Position numbers and translations under genes: made by a program. Below, in pieces: positions 1-12,004 of a stretch of DNA of 64,000 nt. The stretch covers positions 165,324 to 229,323 of the forward strand of contig NZ_JAMLDX010000007.1 in the NCBI RefSeq assembly GCF_024211275.1, read 5' to 3'. Under the pieces are notes generated by a model that saw only the letters and a program-made list of their open reading frames with translations, searched no databases and had not been told where the DNA came from. Numbering within the stretch: position 1 is the stretch's first letter; each line of letters opens with the position of its first letter. The DNA is from Sphingomonas tagetis (GTDB lineage Bacteria > Pseudomonadota > Alphaproteobacteria > Sphingomonadales > Sphingomonadaceae).

Positions 1-111
1 CGTGCCATCCCACTCCATCATCCGCGCCGTTCCCATTTCCGCGGCGATCGCATCGTAAAAGCGCGCCGCACGCGCAAGATCGCTGGTGCCCAGCGTGACA
101 TAGCCGATCAT
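1..111 (-). CDS. VOC (glyoxalase-like) family protein, N-terminal part only
   Basis: The reverse strand from 111 reads MIGYVTLGTSDLARAARFYD, the usual first beta-alpha unit of a vicinal-oxygen-chelate protein (glyoxalase/bleomycin-resistance fold). A GGGAGGA Shine-Dalgarno lies 6 nt before the ATG. The gene runs off the left edge of the window, so only about 37 codons are visible and no metal ligand can be assigned. Substrate unknown. It follows the aminopeptidase gene on the same strand after a 69-nt gap. Confidence 0.75.
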   Translation of the reverse strand, partial: MIGYVTLGTSDLARAARFYDAIAAEMGTARMMEWDGT

Positions 112-180
112 CCGTATCCTCCCGATTCGCGACTGGAACATATAATGAACAATCGCACCGGGCAACCGTGAGCCAGACTG

Positions 181-1983
181 CTATCGTGCCGTGATCGGCC
201 GGCACTTCGCCTCAAGCCACACGCGCTCCTCACGCGACAGCTGTGGCCCCAGCACCTCCAGCACCCGCGAATGATACGCATCGAGCCAGCGGCGCTCATC
301 CTCGGTAAGCAGGCCAGGTTCGATCAACGCACGCTCGATCGGGCAGAAGGTCAGCGTCTCGAACCCCAGCATCGGCGATTCGGCGCCGGGGATGTCCTTT
401 GCCACGACCAGCACCAGATTCTCGATGCGAATGCCGAACTCGCCGGCCTTGTAGTAACCCGGCTCGTTCGAGAGGAACATGCCCGCGCGCAGCGGCTCGG
501 CCGGCCCGCCGCCCGGATAATTGGGCGCAGCGATGCGCTGCGGCCCTTCATGCACCGACAGATAGGCGCCGACGCCATGGCCGGTGCCATGGCCATAGTC
601 GCACCCTACCTCCCACAAGGGCCGCCGCGCGAACGAGTCGATCTGCCCGCCCGTCGTCCCCGCCGGGAACAGTGCCGTCGCGATCGCGATATGGCCCTTG
701 AGCACCCGCGTGAAGCGGTCGCGCATCTCCTGAGTCGGGTCGCCGACCGCGATCACGCGCGTCACATCGGTGGTGCCGTCGGCATATTGTCCGCCCGAAT
801 CGACCAGATAGAGCTGGCCAGTCTCGATCGGCAGGCTCGATTCCGCCGTCACCTTGTAATGCGGAATCGCGCCGTGCGGCCCGGTCGCGGAGATGGTGTC
901 GAAGCTCAAATCCTTGAGCACGCCGGTTTCCTCGCGGAACGCCTGCAAGCGGTCGGCGGCGGAAATCTCGGTCACGCCGCCCTTGGGCATCTCTGCCTCT
1001 GCCCATTTGAGGAACCGCGCCAGCGCTGCGCCGTCGCGCGCCTGCGCCGCCCTGTGCCCGGCGATCTCGGTCTCGTTCTTGATCGCCTTGGCCAACACCA
1101 CCGGATCGCGCACGCTCAGTATCTTCGCGCCGCCCGCATCGAGCGCGTCGAAGATCGCCGCGACTGCGCGCTCGGGGTCGACGGCGACGCGCCTGCCCGC
1201 CAGCGCGCCCAGCGCCGGGGCGAACGCGGCGCGGTCATGCACGCGTACCGCATTGCCGAGATGCTGCGCGACATCCTCGCCGACCTTGTCCTTCGCCACG
1301 AACAGGTCGGCGGTGCCGTCGGCATGGACGATGGCATAGGCCAGAGCGACCGGGGTATGGCTGACGTCCTGCCCGCGCACGTTGAACGCCCAGGCGATCG
1401 AATCGAGCGCTGAGAGCACCACGGCATCGGCTTTCCGCTCGGCCAGCCAGTCGGCGATGTCGGCTCGCTTGGCGGCGCTGGTCTTGCCCGCCGCATCGTC
1501 GGTCTGCACCGCCAGCTTCGCGTCGGACGGCTGCGGCCGATCGCCCCACACCGCGTCGATCGGGTTGGCGTTCACCGCCACCAGCTCGGCCCCGCGCTCG
1601 GCCAGCGCCTTGCGCGCTTCATCGACCCAGCCGCGCGTGTGCAGCCACGGATCATAGCCGATCCGCCCGCCCTGCGGCGCATGCTCGCCCAGCCAGGCCG
1701 CGATGCTCACCTGCGGCACCGGGACATATTGCCAATGCGCGCCATCGACCTGCTGGCGCACTTGGAGCGTGTAGCGCCCATCGGTGAAGATCGCCGCCGC
1801 CTCGGGCAGCACCACCGCGCTGCCTGCGCTGCCCTGAAACCCGGTGAGCCAGCTCAGCCGCTGCGCATAATCGCCGACATATTCGCTCATATGTTCGTCG
1901 GTCAGCGGCACGACAAAACCGTCGAGCCGGTCGCGTTTCAGCTGCTCGCGAAGGGCGGACAGGCGGTCGGCATAGGTGGACAT
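181..1983 (-). CDS. Aminopeptidase P family protein (Xaa-Pro aminopeptidase, M24B)
   Basis: A 600-residue protein that should remove an N-terminal residue preceding proline in cytosolic peptides. It has the long three-domain form: two creatinase-like N-terminal domains (about 1-310), then a pita-bread metallopeptidase domain. Metal-ligand motifs are visible in order: LVDSGGQYADGTTDVTR (two Asp), GHGTGHGVG (His), and NEPGYY plus GIRIENL (two Glu). The length agrees with the long bacterial and eukaryotic-like aminopeptidase P proteins rather than the 440-residue E. coli PepP. It is a single gene, followed 69 nt later by the VOC gene. The assignment to the family is firm; the exact peptide preference is inferred. 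Confidence 0.93.
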   Translation of the reverse strand: MSTYADRLSALREQLKRDRLDGFVVPLTDEHMSEYVGDYAQRLSWLTGFQGSAGSAVVLPEAAAIFTDGRYTLQVRQQVDGAHWQYVPVPQVSIAAWLGEHAPQGGRIGYDPWLHTRGWVDEARKALAERGAELVAVNANPIDAVWGDRPQPSDAKLAVQTDDAAGKTSAAKRADIADWLAERKADAVVLSALDSIAWAFNVRGQDVSHTPVALAYAIVHADGTADLFVAKDKVGEDVAQHLGNAVRVHDRAAFAPALGALAGRRVAVDPERAVAAIFDALDAGGAKILSVRDPVVLAKAIKNETEIAGHRAAQARDGAALARFLKWAEAEMPKGGVTEISAADRLQAFREETGVLKDLSFDTISATGPHGAIPHYKVTAESSLPIETGQLYLVDSGGQYADGTTDVTRVIAVGDPTQEMRDRFTRVLKGHIAIATALFPAGTTGGQIDSFARRPLWEVGCDYGHGTGHGVGAYLSVHEGPQRIAAPNYPGGGPAEPLRAGMFLSNEPGYYKAGEFGIRIENLVLVVAKDIPGAESPMLGFETLTFCPIERALIEPGLLTEDERRWLDAYHSRVLEVLGPQLSREERVWLEAKCRPITAR

Positions 1984-2047
1984 GAGCGATTCCCGAAGAC
2001 GTTACAGACGCGACATATGGCGCGCGCTGGCCGCTCCGCCAACCGTT

Positions 2048-2716
2048 CTACAGATCCAGCTTCTCATATTCGGCGGGCGGGTTGATCCCCTCCATCCGCT
2101 CGGCGAGCAGCGGGCGGAAGCTTGGGCGGCTCTTCATGCCGACATACCAGCGCTTGGCCTGTTCGTGGCTCTTCCAGTCGATCCCGCCGAGATAGTCGGC
2201 AACGCTGATCTGCGCCGCGGCGGCGAGATCGGCGAGGCTCATTGTCGCGCCGCCCAGCCAGGTGCGGTGGTCGAGCAGGAAGTCGATATAGTCGAGATGC
2301 GCGACCGCGGCCTTCATCGCCTCGCGCAGCGCGCCCGAATCCGGCGTGGCACGGTGGACGATGCGCTTGATCATGCGCTCGTTGAGCAGCGGCCCGGTAA
2401 TCTCGCGAAAGAACTGCACGTCGAACCAGCTGACCAGCCGGCGGATCTCGGCACGGTCGGCGGCGGTGCCGTTGAGCAAAGCCGCCTTGCTCACCGTCTC
2501 CTCGAAAAATTCGCAGATCGCGACGGAGTCGATCAGCACGACGCCACGGTCGTCGGCCATCACCGGGGTCTGCCCGGCGGGGTTCATGTCGAGAAATTCG
2601 TCGCGCCGCGCCCACGGCGATTCGCGCACCGGCTCATAGCCGACGCCCTTCTCACCCAGGACGAGCCGAACCTTGCGCGAGAAGGGGCACAGGGGAAATT
2701 GATAGAGCTGCCACAT
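2048..2716 (-). CDS. Glutathione S-transferase family protein
   Basis: A 222-residue protein with an N-terminal thioredoxin-like domain starting WQLYQFPLCPFSRKVRLVLG and an all-alpha C-terminal domain (about 90-215) with the WLGGATMSLADL segment typical of GST C domains. The CPFS site resembles the redox/thiol motif of omega/beta-like GSTs, so it may act in thiol transfer or detoxification rather than classical conjugation. Cytosolic, no signal peptide. It lies alone between the exported protein and the aminopeptidase gene, all on the minus strand. The substrate cannot be told from sequence. Confidence 0.9.
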   Translation of the reverse strand: MWQLYQFPLCPFSRKVRLVLGEKGVGYEPVRESPWARRDEFLDMNPAGQTPVMADDRGVVLIDSVAICEFFEETVSKAALLNGTAADRAEIRRLVSWFDVQFFREITGPLLNERMIKRIVHRATPDSGALREAMKAAVAHLDYIDFLLDHRTWLGGATMSLADLAAAAQISVADYLGGIDWKSHEQAKRWYVGMKSRPSFRPLLAERMEGINPPAEYEKLDL

Positions 2717-2756
2717 GCCCCCGCTTTAGGCGGCGGCAATGGCAAGCGGCAAGGCG

Positions 2757-3197
2757 TCAGTCGTCGTAATCGTCGCGATCATCGCGGCGCGGCGAATCGA
2801 GGTCGCCCAAACCCGCGAGCGGCGCCAGCGCCGCTTCGAGCCGCGCGGTCGTCTCTGCAATCGCGCCTGCCGCCGAGACCATGTCGCCGGCGACCAGACC
2901 CGCCGTACCCACGGCGCGGCGCGTGTCACGGCGCAGGCGGCGTTCGAAACCGGGGTCTTCGCGGCGCTTGACGTCGCGCAGCGTGTCACCGCGCCGCACG
3001 CGGCCATCGCTATACGGCGCGAAGCTGCCGACGCGCGTGTCGAGCACGATCCCGGCAAGCGCCGAGACGGCAGCGGTGATCCCGTCCTGCACCGCAGGAT
3101 CGTTCAGCTTGTCGGCGATCTGCGCTTCGCGCTCCTGTGCGAACGCCGGGGTGGCGAGGCACGAGGCGGCGGCAAGGACGAAAAAGACGGTACGCAC
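2757..3197 (-). CDS. Exported hypothetical protein
   Basis: A 146-residue protein of unknown function. It starts at a GTG (3195-3197) with GGGAGA 8 nt upstream. The N-terminus RTVFFVLAAASCLATPAFAQ is a clear Sec signal peptide with an AFA cleavage site, so the mature protein (about 125 residues) should be periplasmic. The remainder is charged, with a highly acidic Asp-rich tail (RRDDRDDYDD). No domain is recognised. It is placed after the glt operon on the same strand, with 71 nt between gltB and its start. Confidence 0.72.
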   Translation of the reverse strand: MRTVFFVLAAASCLATPAFAQEREAQIADKLNDPAVQDGITAAVSALAGIVLDTRVGSFAPYSDGRVRRGDTLRDVKRREDPGFERRLRRDTRRAVGTAGLVAGDMVSAAGAIAETTARLEAALAPLAGLGDLDSPRRDDRDDYDD

Positions 3198-3268
3198 GGC
3201 GAAATCTCCCGAGTCGCGGGCAATTGCGATCGGTTAGACCTTAGCCGATGAGCGGGCGCTGAACGAGC

Positions 3269-7827
<4,559 letters not shown>

Positions 7828-7831
<4 letters not shown>

Positions 7832-8376
7832 TTCGTCGTCTCCGCGTCCAGTTCGGTCTTGGCGCGCTGCATCGCCTTGGGCAGCGCGACCATGCCCACT
7901 TCCATGCCGATGCGCTGGCCCACCGCGATCAGGCGGGTCTGCACCGCCGGGGTCTGCGCGATATATTTGGCGCCCGCGCCTTCACCGAAAAAGGCGTTCA
8001 GGCTGTCGAGTTCGGCCTTGGTGAAGCTGGCCGCATATTCGCGCGCATATTCGCGCTTGTAGCGCGGCATTTGCGTGCGCATCGCCGCCAGGAACTCCTC
8101 GGCGAAGATCGCCTGGAGCTTCTGCTTTCGGGCATAATCGTTCTTGGTGAGTTCCTCGAACATCGCGCGCGTGGTCTGCTGTGAGCCGAGTTGCGCCATC
8201 GCCTGCTGGGCCATCACCGGCGCCATCACGACGAAAGTCTGCTCGAGCTGCTGGACGACTTGCGTAACCTCGACGAAGCGCTCGGCCGCCGCCAGCGTCG
8301 CCGAGTCAGGCTGAGCCTGGGCGAGCGCCGGGGCGGCGCAGGCGAGCGCGGCCACGCTGAGCGCGCGACGGATCAT
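7828..8376 (-). CDS. DUF2059 domain-containing exported protein inside the glt operon
   Basis: A 182-residue protein with a Sec signal peptide (RRALSVAALACAAPALAQ) and a helical DUF2059-like domain, typified by the FTKAELDSLNAFFGEGAGAKY segment around residues 125-145 seen in this family. Function unknown; expected in the periplasm. It overlaps gltD by 4 nt upstream and gltB by 4 nt downstream, so it is locked in the same transcript as the two cytosolic glutamate synthase subunits. An exported protein between these subunits is unexpected and suggests coregulation with nitrogen status, though that is inference. Confidence 0.88.
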
Positions 8377-9842
8377 GCCGCCACCATTTCCCGGGCGACG
8401 GGGGCCTTGGCCTGCGTCTTGAGCCAGGCGTGCATGCGCTCGCTGACGTCGCGGCCGTCGCGGATCGCCTGCACGACCAGGCTCGCGCCCTTGACGATGT
8501 CGCCCGCGGCGAACACGCCGTCGAGGTTCGACATCATCGTGCGCGCGTCGGTGCGGATCGTCCCCCAGCGCGTGACGCCGAGCTCGGGCGCATCGAACAA
8601 GGTGGGCAGGTCCTCGGCATCGAAGCCGAGCGCCTTGATCACCAGATCGGCTGGGACGTCGAACGCCGCGCCCGGATCGGGCTCGGGCGCACGGCGGCCG
8701 CTGGCGTCGGGCGCGCCGAGCCGCATGCCGGTGGCCTTGACCGTGCCGACCTTGTCGCCGCCGCCATTGCCTTTGGTGTCGAACGCCTCGGGTGCGGAGA
8801 GCCAGACGAACTCGACGCCTTCTTCCTCGGCATTGGCCGTCTCACGCTGGCTGCCCGGCATGTTGGCGCGGTCACGGCGATAGAGGCACTTGACGCTCGC
8901 CGCGCCCTGCCGGATCGCGGTGCGCACACAGTCCATCGCGGTGTCGCCGCCGCCGATCACCACGACATTCTTGCCGGCGGCGTCGAGGCTGCCGTCGTCG
9001 AATGCGGGCACGGCGTCGCCGAAGCTCTTGCGGTTCGATGCGATCAGATAGTCGAGCGCCTCGACCACGCCGGAAAGGCCCACGCCCGGCGCCTTGATCG
9101 CGCGCGCCTTGTACACGCCGGTCGCGATCAGGATCGCGTCATGCTTGTCACGCAGCTGGTCGAGGGTCGCGTCGCGGCCGACTTCGAATCCCTGATGGAA
9201 GACGATGCCGCCCGCCGCGAGCCGGTCGGTGCGGCGCAGGACGACAGGCTTTTCCAGCTTGAAGCCGGGGATGCCATAGGTCAGCAGCCCGCCGGGCCGG
9301 TCGTGGCGGTCATAGACGTGCACGTCATAGCCGAGCACGCGCAGATATTCGGCAGCGGTCAGCCCCGCCGGACCCGCGCCGATTACGCCCACCGACTGGC
9401 CGCGTGCGCGGCCCGGCTGGAGCGGCTCGACCCAGCCCTGATCCCAGGCGGTGTCGGTGATGAACTTTTCGACCGATCCGATCGTGACCGAGCCGTGCTG
9501 CGAGAATTCGATGACGCAATTGCCCTCGCACAGCCGGTCCTGCGGGCAGATCCGGCCGCAAATCTCGGGCATGGTCGAGGTGCTGTTGCTCAGCTCATAG
9601 GCTTCGCGCAACCGCCCTTCCGCGGTCAGGCGCAGCCAGTCCGGGATATGGTTGTGCAGCGGGCAGTGCACCGAACAATAGGGCACGCCGCATTGCGAGC
9701 AGCGTCCGGCCTGTTCCTCGGCAGCAGGTGGCGCATAGCGTTCCGCGATTTCACGGAAATCCTGCGCACGCAGTGGGGCCTGGCGCTTGGGCGGAAACGC
9801 CTGCGCGCGGTCAACGAATTGGAGCATGACTTCCTTTGCCAT
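8373..9842 (-). CDS. gltD: Glutamate synthase (NADPH) small subunit
   Basis: A 489-residue beta subunit that passes electrons from NADPH through FAD and 4Fe-4S clusters to GltB. The N-terminal domain has the expected Cys series (CSQCGVPYCSVHC and CGRICPQDRLCEGNC). It is followed by the FAD Rossmann motif VGVIGAGPAGLTAAEYL and the NADPH site VVVIGGGDTAMDCVRTA. It is the first gene of the gltD-DUF2059-gltB operon. The start at 9842 gives the full N-terminus; a second in-frame ATG at 9827 (MLQFVDR) has AAGGA 4 nt upstream and is a possible alternative. Confidence 0.97.
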   Translation of the reverse strand: MAKEVMLQFVDRAQAFPPKRQAPLRAQDFREIAERYAPPAAEEQAGRCSQCGVPYCSVHCPLHNHIPDWLRLTAEGRLREAYELSNSTSTMPEICGRICPQDRLCEGNCVIEFSQHGSVTIGSVEKFITDTAWDQGWVEPLQPGRARGQSVGVIGAGPAGLTAAEYLRVLGYDVHVYDRHDRPGGLLTYGIPGFKLEKPVVLRRTDRLAAGGIVFHQGFEVGRDATLDQLRDKHDAILIATGVYKARAIKAPGVGLSGVVEALDYLIASNRKSFGDAVPAFDDGSLDAAGKNVVVIGGGDTAMDCVRTAIRQGAASVKCLYRRDRANMPGSQRETANAEEEGVEFVWLSAPEAFDTKGNGGGDKVGTVKATGMRLGAPDASGRRAPEPDPGAAFDVPADLVIKALGFDAEDLPTLFDAPELGVTRWGTIRTDARTMMSNLDGVFAAGDIVKGASLVVQAIRDGRDVSERMHAWLKTQAKAPVAREMVAA

Positions 9843-9873
9843 GGCGCGCCCATGACAGGATTCGGTGATCGAG

Positions 9874-9892
9874 TCACGCTAAAATCGCGTGA
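9874..9892. promoter_or_regulatory. Inverted repeat upstream of gltD
   Basis: TCACGC - 7 nt - GCGTGA, perfect 6-bp arms, 32-50 nt upstream of the gltD start codon. Its position fits a transcription-factor operator for the glt operon; the protein is unknown. Confidence 0.4.
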
Positions 9893-9944
9893 TAGGGAAG
9901 TCATACTGACCTAATTAAGTTCCACGTTGAGACAAAACCGCCGG

Positions 9945-9961
9945 GTGAAACTTTATTTCAC
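9945..9961. promoter_or_regulatory. Second inverted repeat in the gltD upstream region
   Basis: GTGAAA - 5 nt - TTTCAC, perfect 6-bp arms in an AT-rich stretch about 100 nt upstream of gltD and 22 nt before the end of uppP. It could be an upstream operator for glt or a weak stem after uppP; there is no T-run to make it a convincing terminator. Confidence 0.3.
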
Positions 9962-9982
9962 AGAATAATGGCCGCTACGGAC

Positions 9983-10783
9983 CTATCTCGTGCCGAGCCA
10001 GACGAGCGCCGCCACGCCCGCGACGATGCGATACCAGGCGAAGGGCGCGAAGCCGTAGCGCGTCACGACCGCGAGGAACGCCTTGACGACGATCCACGCC
10101 ACCACGAACGACACCAGCATGCCGACCCCGATCAGCCCGAAATCATCGGACGTCAGTTCGGCGCGGTGCTTGAACAGCTGCAGCACCGTCGCACCGGTCA
10201 GCGTCGGCAGCGCGAGGAAGAAGCTGAACTCGGCCGCGGTCTTGCGATCCACGCCCATCGACATCGCGCCGAGAATGGTCGCGCCGGAGCGGCTGACGCC
10301 GGGGATCATCGCGAGGCACTGAACGAGGCCGATCCCGACCGACGTCCTCAGGCTGACATTGGCGACCCCGCCTGCATCGCTGGTCTTTGCGAACTTCTCG
10401 ACCACTAGGATCGCGACGCCGCCGACGATCAGCGCCCAGGCGACCACCACGGCATTTTCGAGCAGCATTTCGATCTGATCGCCGAACGCCAATCCCAGCA
10501 CCACGGCGGGAATGAACGCGATCAGCAGGTTGCGCACGAACGCCACCGATTCGGGATCCCGGCGGAACAGGCCGGTGAACGCATTCCAGAAGGTCCGCCA
10601 ATAGAGCAGCACGATCGCGAGGATCGCACCCGGCTGGATCGCGATGTTGAACACCGACCATTTTTCGGCGGCATAGCCCAGCAATTCGGTGGCGAGGATG
10701 AGGTGGCCGGTCGAGGAGACCGGCAGGAATTCGGTGATGCCCTCGACGATGCCCAGCAGGATCGCGGTAATCAGATCACTCAC
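9983..10783 (-). CDS. uppP: Undecaprenyl-diphosphate phosphatase
   Basis: An integral inner-membrane phosphatase of the BacA/UppP family that recycles undecaprenyl pyrophosphate to the monophosphate carrier for cell-wall synthesis. Both signature segments are present: EGITEFLPVSSTGH near the N-terminus and PGVSRSGATI near residue 165, with about eight hydrophobic helices. I chose the GTG at 10783 (VSDLITAILLGIVEG), because GGAG sits 8 nt upstream and family proteins begin here; an ATG at 10810 would add nine unconserved residues. Length with this start is 266, as usual. Confidence 0.96.
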   Translation of the reverse strand: MSDLITAILLGIVEGITEFLPVSSTGHLILATELLGYAAEKWSVFNIAIQPGAILAIVLLYWRTFWNAFTGLFRRDPESVAFVRNLLIAFIPAVVLGLAFGDQIEMLLENAVVVAWALIVGGVAILVVEKFAKTSDAGGVANVSLRTSVGIGLVQCLAMIPGVSRSGATILGAMSMGVDRKTAAEFSFFLALPTLTGATVLQLFKHRAELTSDDFGLIGVGMLVSFVVAWIVVKAFLAVVTRYGFAPFAWYRIVAGVAALVWLGTR

Positions 10784-10863
10784 GGCAAGAACTCCGGTCG
10801 GCGGACACAAGCAGGATCGGCAATGCCATGCGCATCACCGGGCCGGCGGTGGCAAGGATTGGA

Positions 10864-11796
10864 TCAGGCCGCCTGACGCGAACCTGAGAAACGGCCATGC
10901 TTGCGAAAGCGCACCAGCCAGGCGGGTGCGACCGCCCCTAGCGGGGTCGGCGTAACGCCCAGCGCGCCGAGTCCGTCACTCGCCGCGACATTGTCCTGTT
11001 GCAGCATCAGCCACTGGTCCCAGGTGATCGGCGCGCCGGGCAGAAAACCGAGCGTGGCGAGTCCCGCGCCGACGAAATCGGGCAGCTCGGCCACCGGCTT
11101 GCTGCTGCCGATCGCCTCGACCAGCCAGCGGTTGAACTGGGTGAAGCTCAGCACTTCCGGCCCGCCCAGCTCCAGCGTCTGTCCGCCGAAGGTCTGCGGC
11201 GCGGCCAGCGCCCTGACGATCGCGGCGGCGACATCGGCGACGAAGACCGGCTGGATGCGCGTGCCGCCCTTGAGCACGGGTACGACCGGCGCGCGCGCGG
11301 CGATCGCGGCAAAGCGGTTCACGAACGCATCTTCCTGCCCGAACATCAGCGAGGGACGCAAGACCGTCGCGTTGGGGAAGGCGGCGCGCACCTGCGCCTC
11401 GCCCTCGCCCTTCGAGCGGCCATAAGCCGAGGGGGATTCGGGATCGGCGCCGATCGCCGAGATCTGGACGAACGCCTGCGCGCCCGCCGCCGCGGCGGCG
11501 CGGGCGGCATTGCCCGCGCCATCGGCGTTGACGTCGTCCATCGCGCTGCCGAACACGCCAGCGAGGTTCACCACCGCATCGGCGCCCGCCACGGCGCGCG
11601 CGAGCGTATCGGGGCGGCGGACATCCGCAGCGACGAACTGGGTCTGGCCGAGTCCGCCGAGCGGCTTGAGGAACCATGCGCCGCGCGGATCGCGCTGGGC
11701 GATGCGGACGCGTGCACCGGCCTTGAGCAGCGCCTGCGCGACATAGCGTCCGGCGAACCCGCCGCCGCCGATCAACGTCACCAGCCTGTCCTTCAT
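10864..11796 (-). CDS. NDUFA9-like NAD(P)-binding protein (atypical SDR)
   Basis: A 310-residue extended-Rossmann protein. The N-terminus VTLIGGGGFAGRYVAQALL is the NAD(P) motif GxGGFxG, and residues 125-145 contain SAIGADPESPSAYGRSKGEGE with a YxxxK pair. This pattern matches the complex I NDUFA9 / NAD-dependent epimerase-like group common in Alphaproteobacteria, which is often linked to respiratory complex I or coenzyme Q functions. The catalytic activity is not predictable. It follows uppP's upstream region on the same strand and begins 78 nt downstream of a small palindrome. Confidence 0.88.
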   Translation of the reverse strand: MKDRLVTLIGGGGFAGRYVAQALLKAGARVRIAQRDPRGAWFLKPLGGLGQTQFVAADVRRPDTLARAVAGADAVVNLAGVFGSAMDDVNADGAGNAARAAAAAGAQAFVQISAIGADPESPSAYGRSKGEGEAQVRAAFPNATVLRPSLMFGQEDAFVNRFAAIAARAPVVPVLKGGTRIQPVFVADVAAAIVRALAAPQTFGGQTLELGGPEVLSFTQFNRWLVEAIGSSKPVAELPDFVGAGLATLGFLPGAPITWDQWLMLQQDNVAASDGLGALGVTPTPLGAVAPAWLVRFRKHGRFSGSRQAA

Positions 11797-11873
11797 CGCG
11801 TCCTCGAAATTCGTGCTGACCTACGCGCTCCCCATGCCGCGCGCGGCGGCAAAGGGCAACCGGTGGAAATTGT

Positions 11874-11891
11874 GGTTCAACAAGTTGAACC
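11874..11891. repeat. Short palindrome GGTTCAAC-AA-GTTGAACC
   Basis: Perfect 8-bp arms with a 2-nt centre, 78-95 nt upstream of the NDUFA9-like gene. Near-continuous dyad symmetry suggests an operator. It contains GTTC and GAAC, but not in the direct-repeat spacing of an alphaproteobacterial LexA box. Confidence 0.45.
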
Positions 11892-11895
11892 GGTG

Positions 11896-11980
11896 GCGGC
11901 ACCAGCCCGCTCCCCCACCCGGCCACCCATCAAAGATACGCTGAAGTGGGTGGCCGGGTGGGGGAGCGGGCTGGTGCCGC
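11896..11980. repeat. Perfect 34-bp inverted repeat with 17-nt loop
   Basis: Positions 11896-11929 and 11947-11980 are exact reverse complements (34 of 34), separated by 17 nt. The stem is GC-rich and the whole element fills most of the gap between the dnaE2 stop (12005) and the next gene. On the minus strand it would form a very strong hairpin just after dnaE2, but no T-run follows, so it is not a standard intrinsic terminator. It may be a REP/BIME-like mobile palindrome, an mRNA-end stabiliser or a factor-dependent terminator. Confidence 0.9.
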
Positions 11981-12004
11981 AATCCAGCGTAGCTGGATCA
12001 AATT

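Noticed and set aside
11874..11891. Second LexA box (GTTC/GAAC)
   Set aside because: The two tetramers are in inverted orientation with 8 nt between, not the GTTC-N7-GTTC direct repeat of the alphaproteobacterial LexA site.
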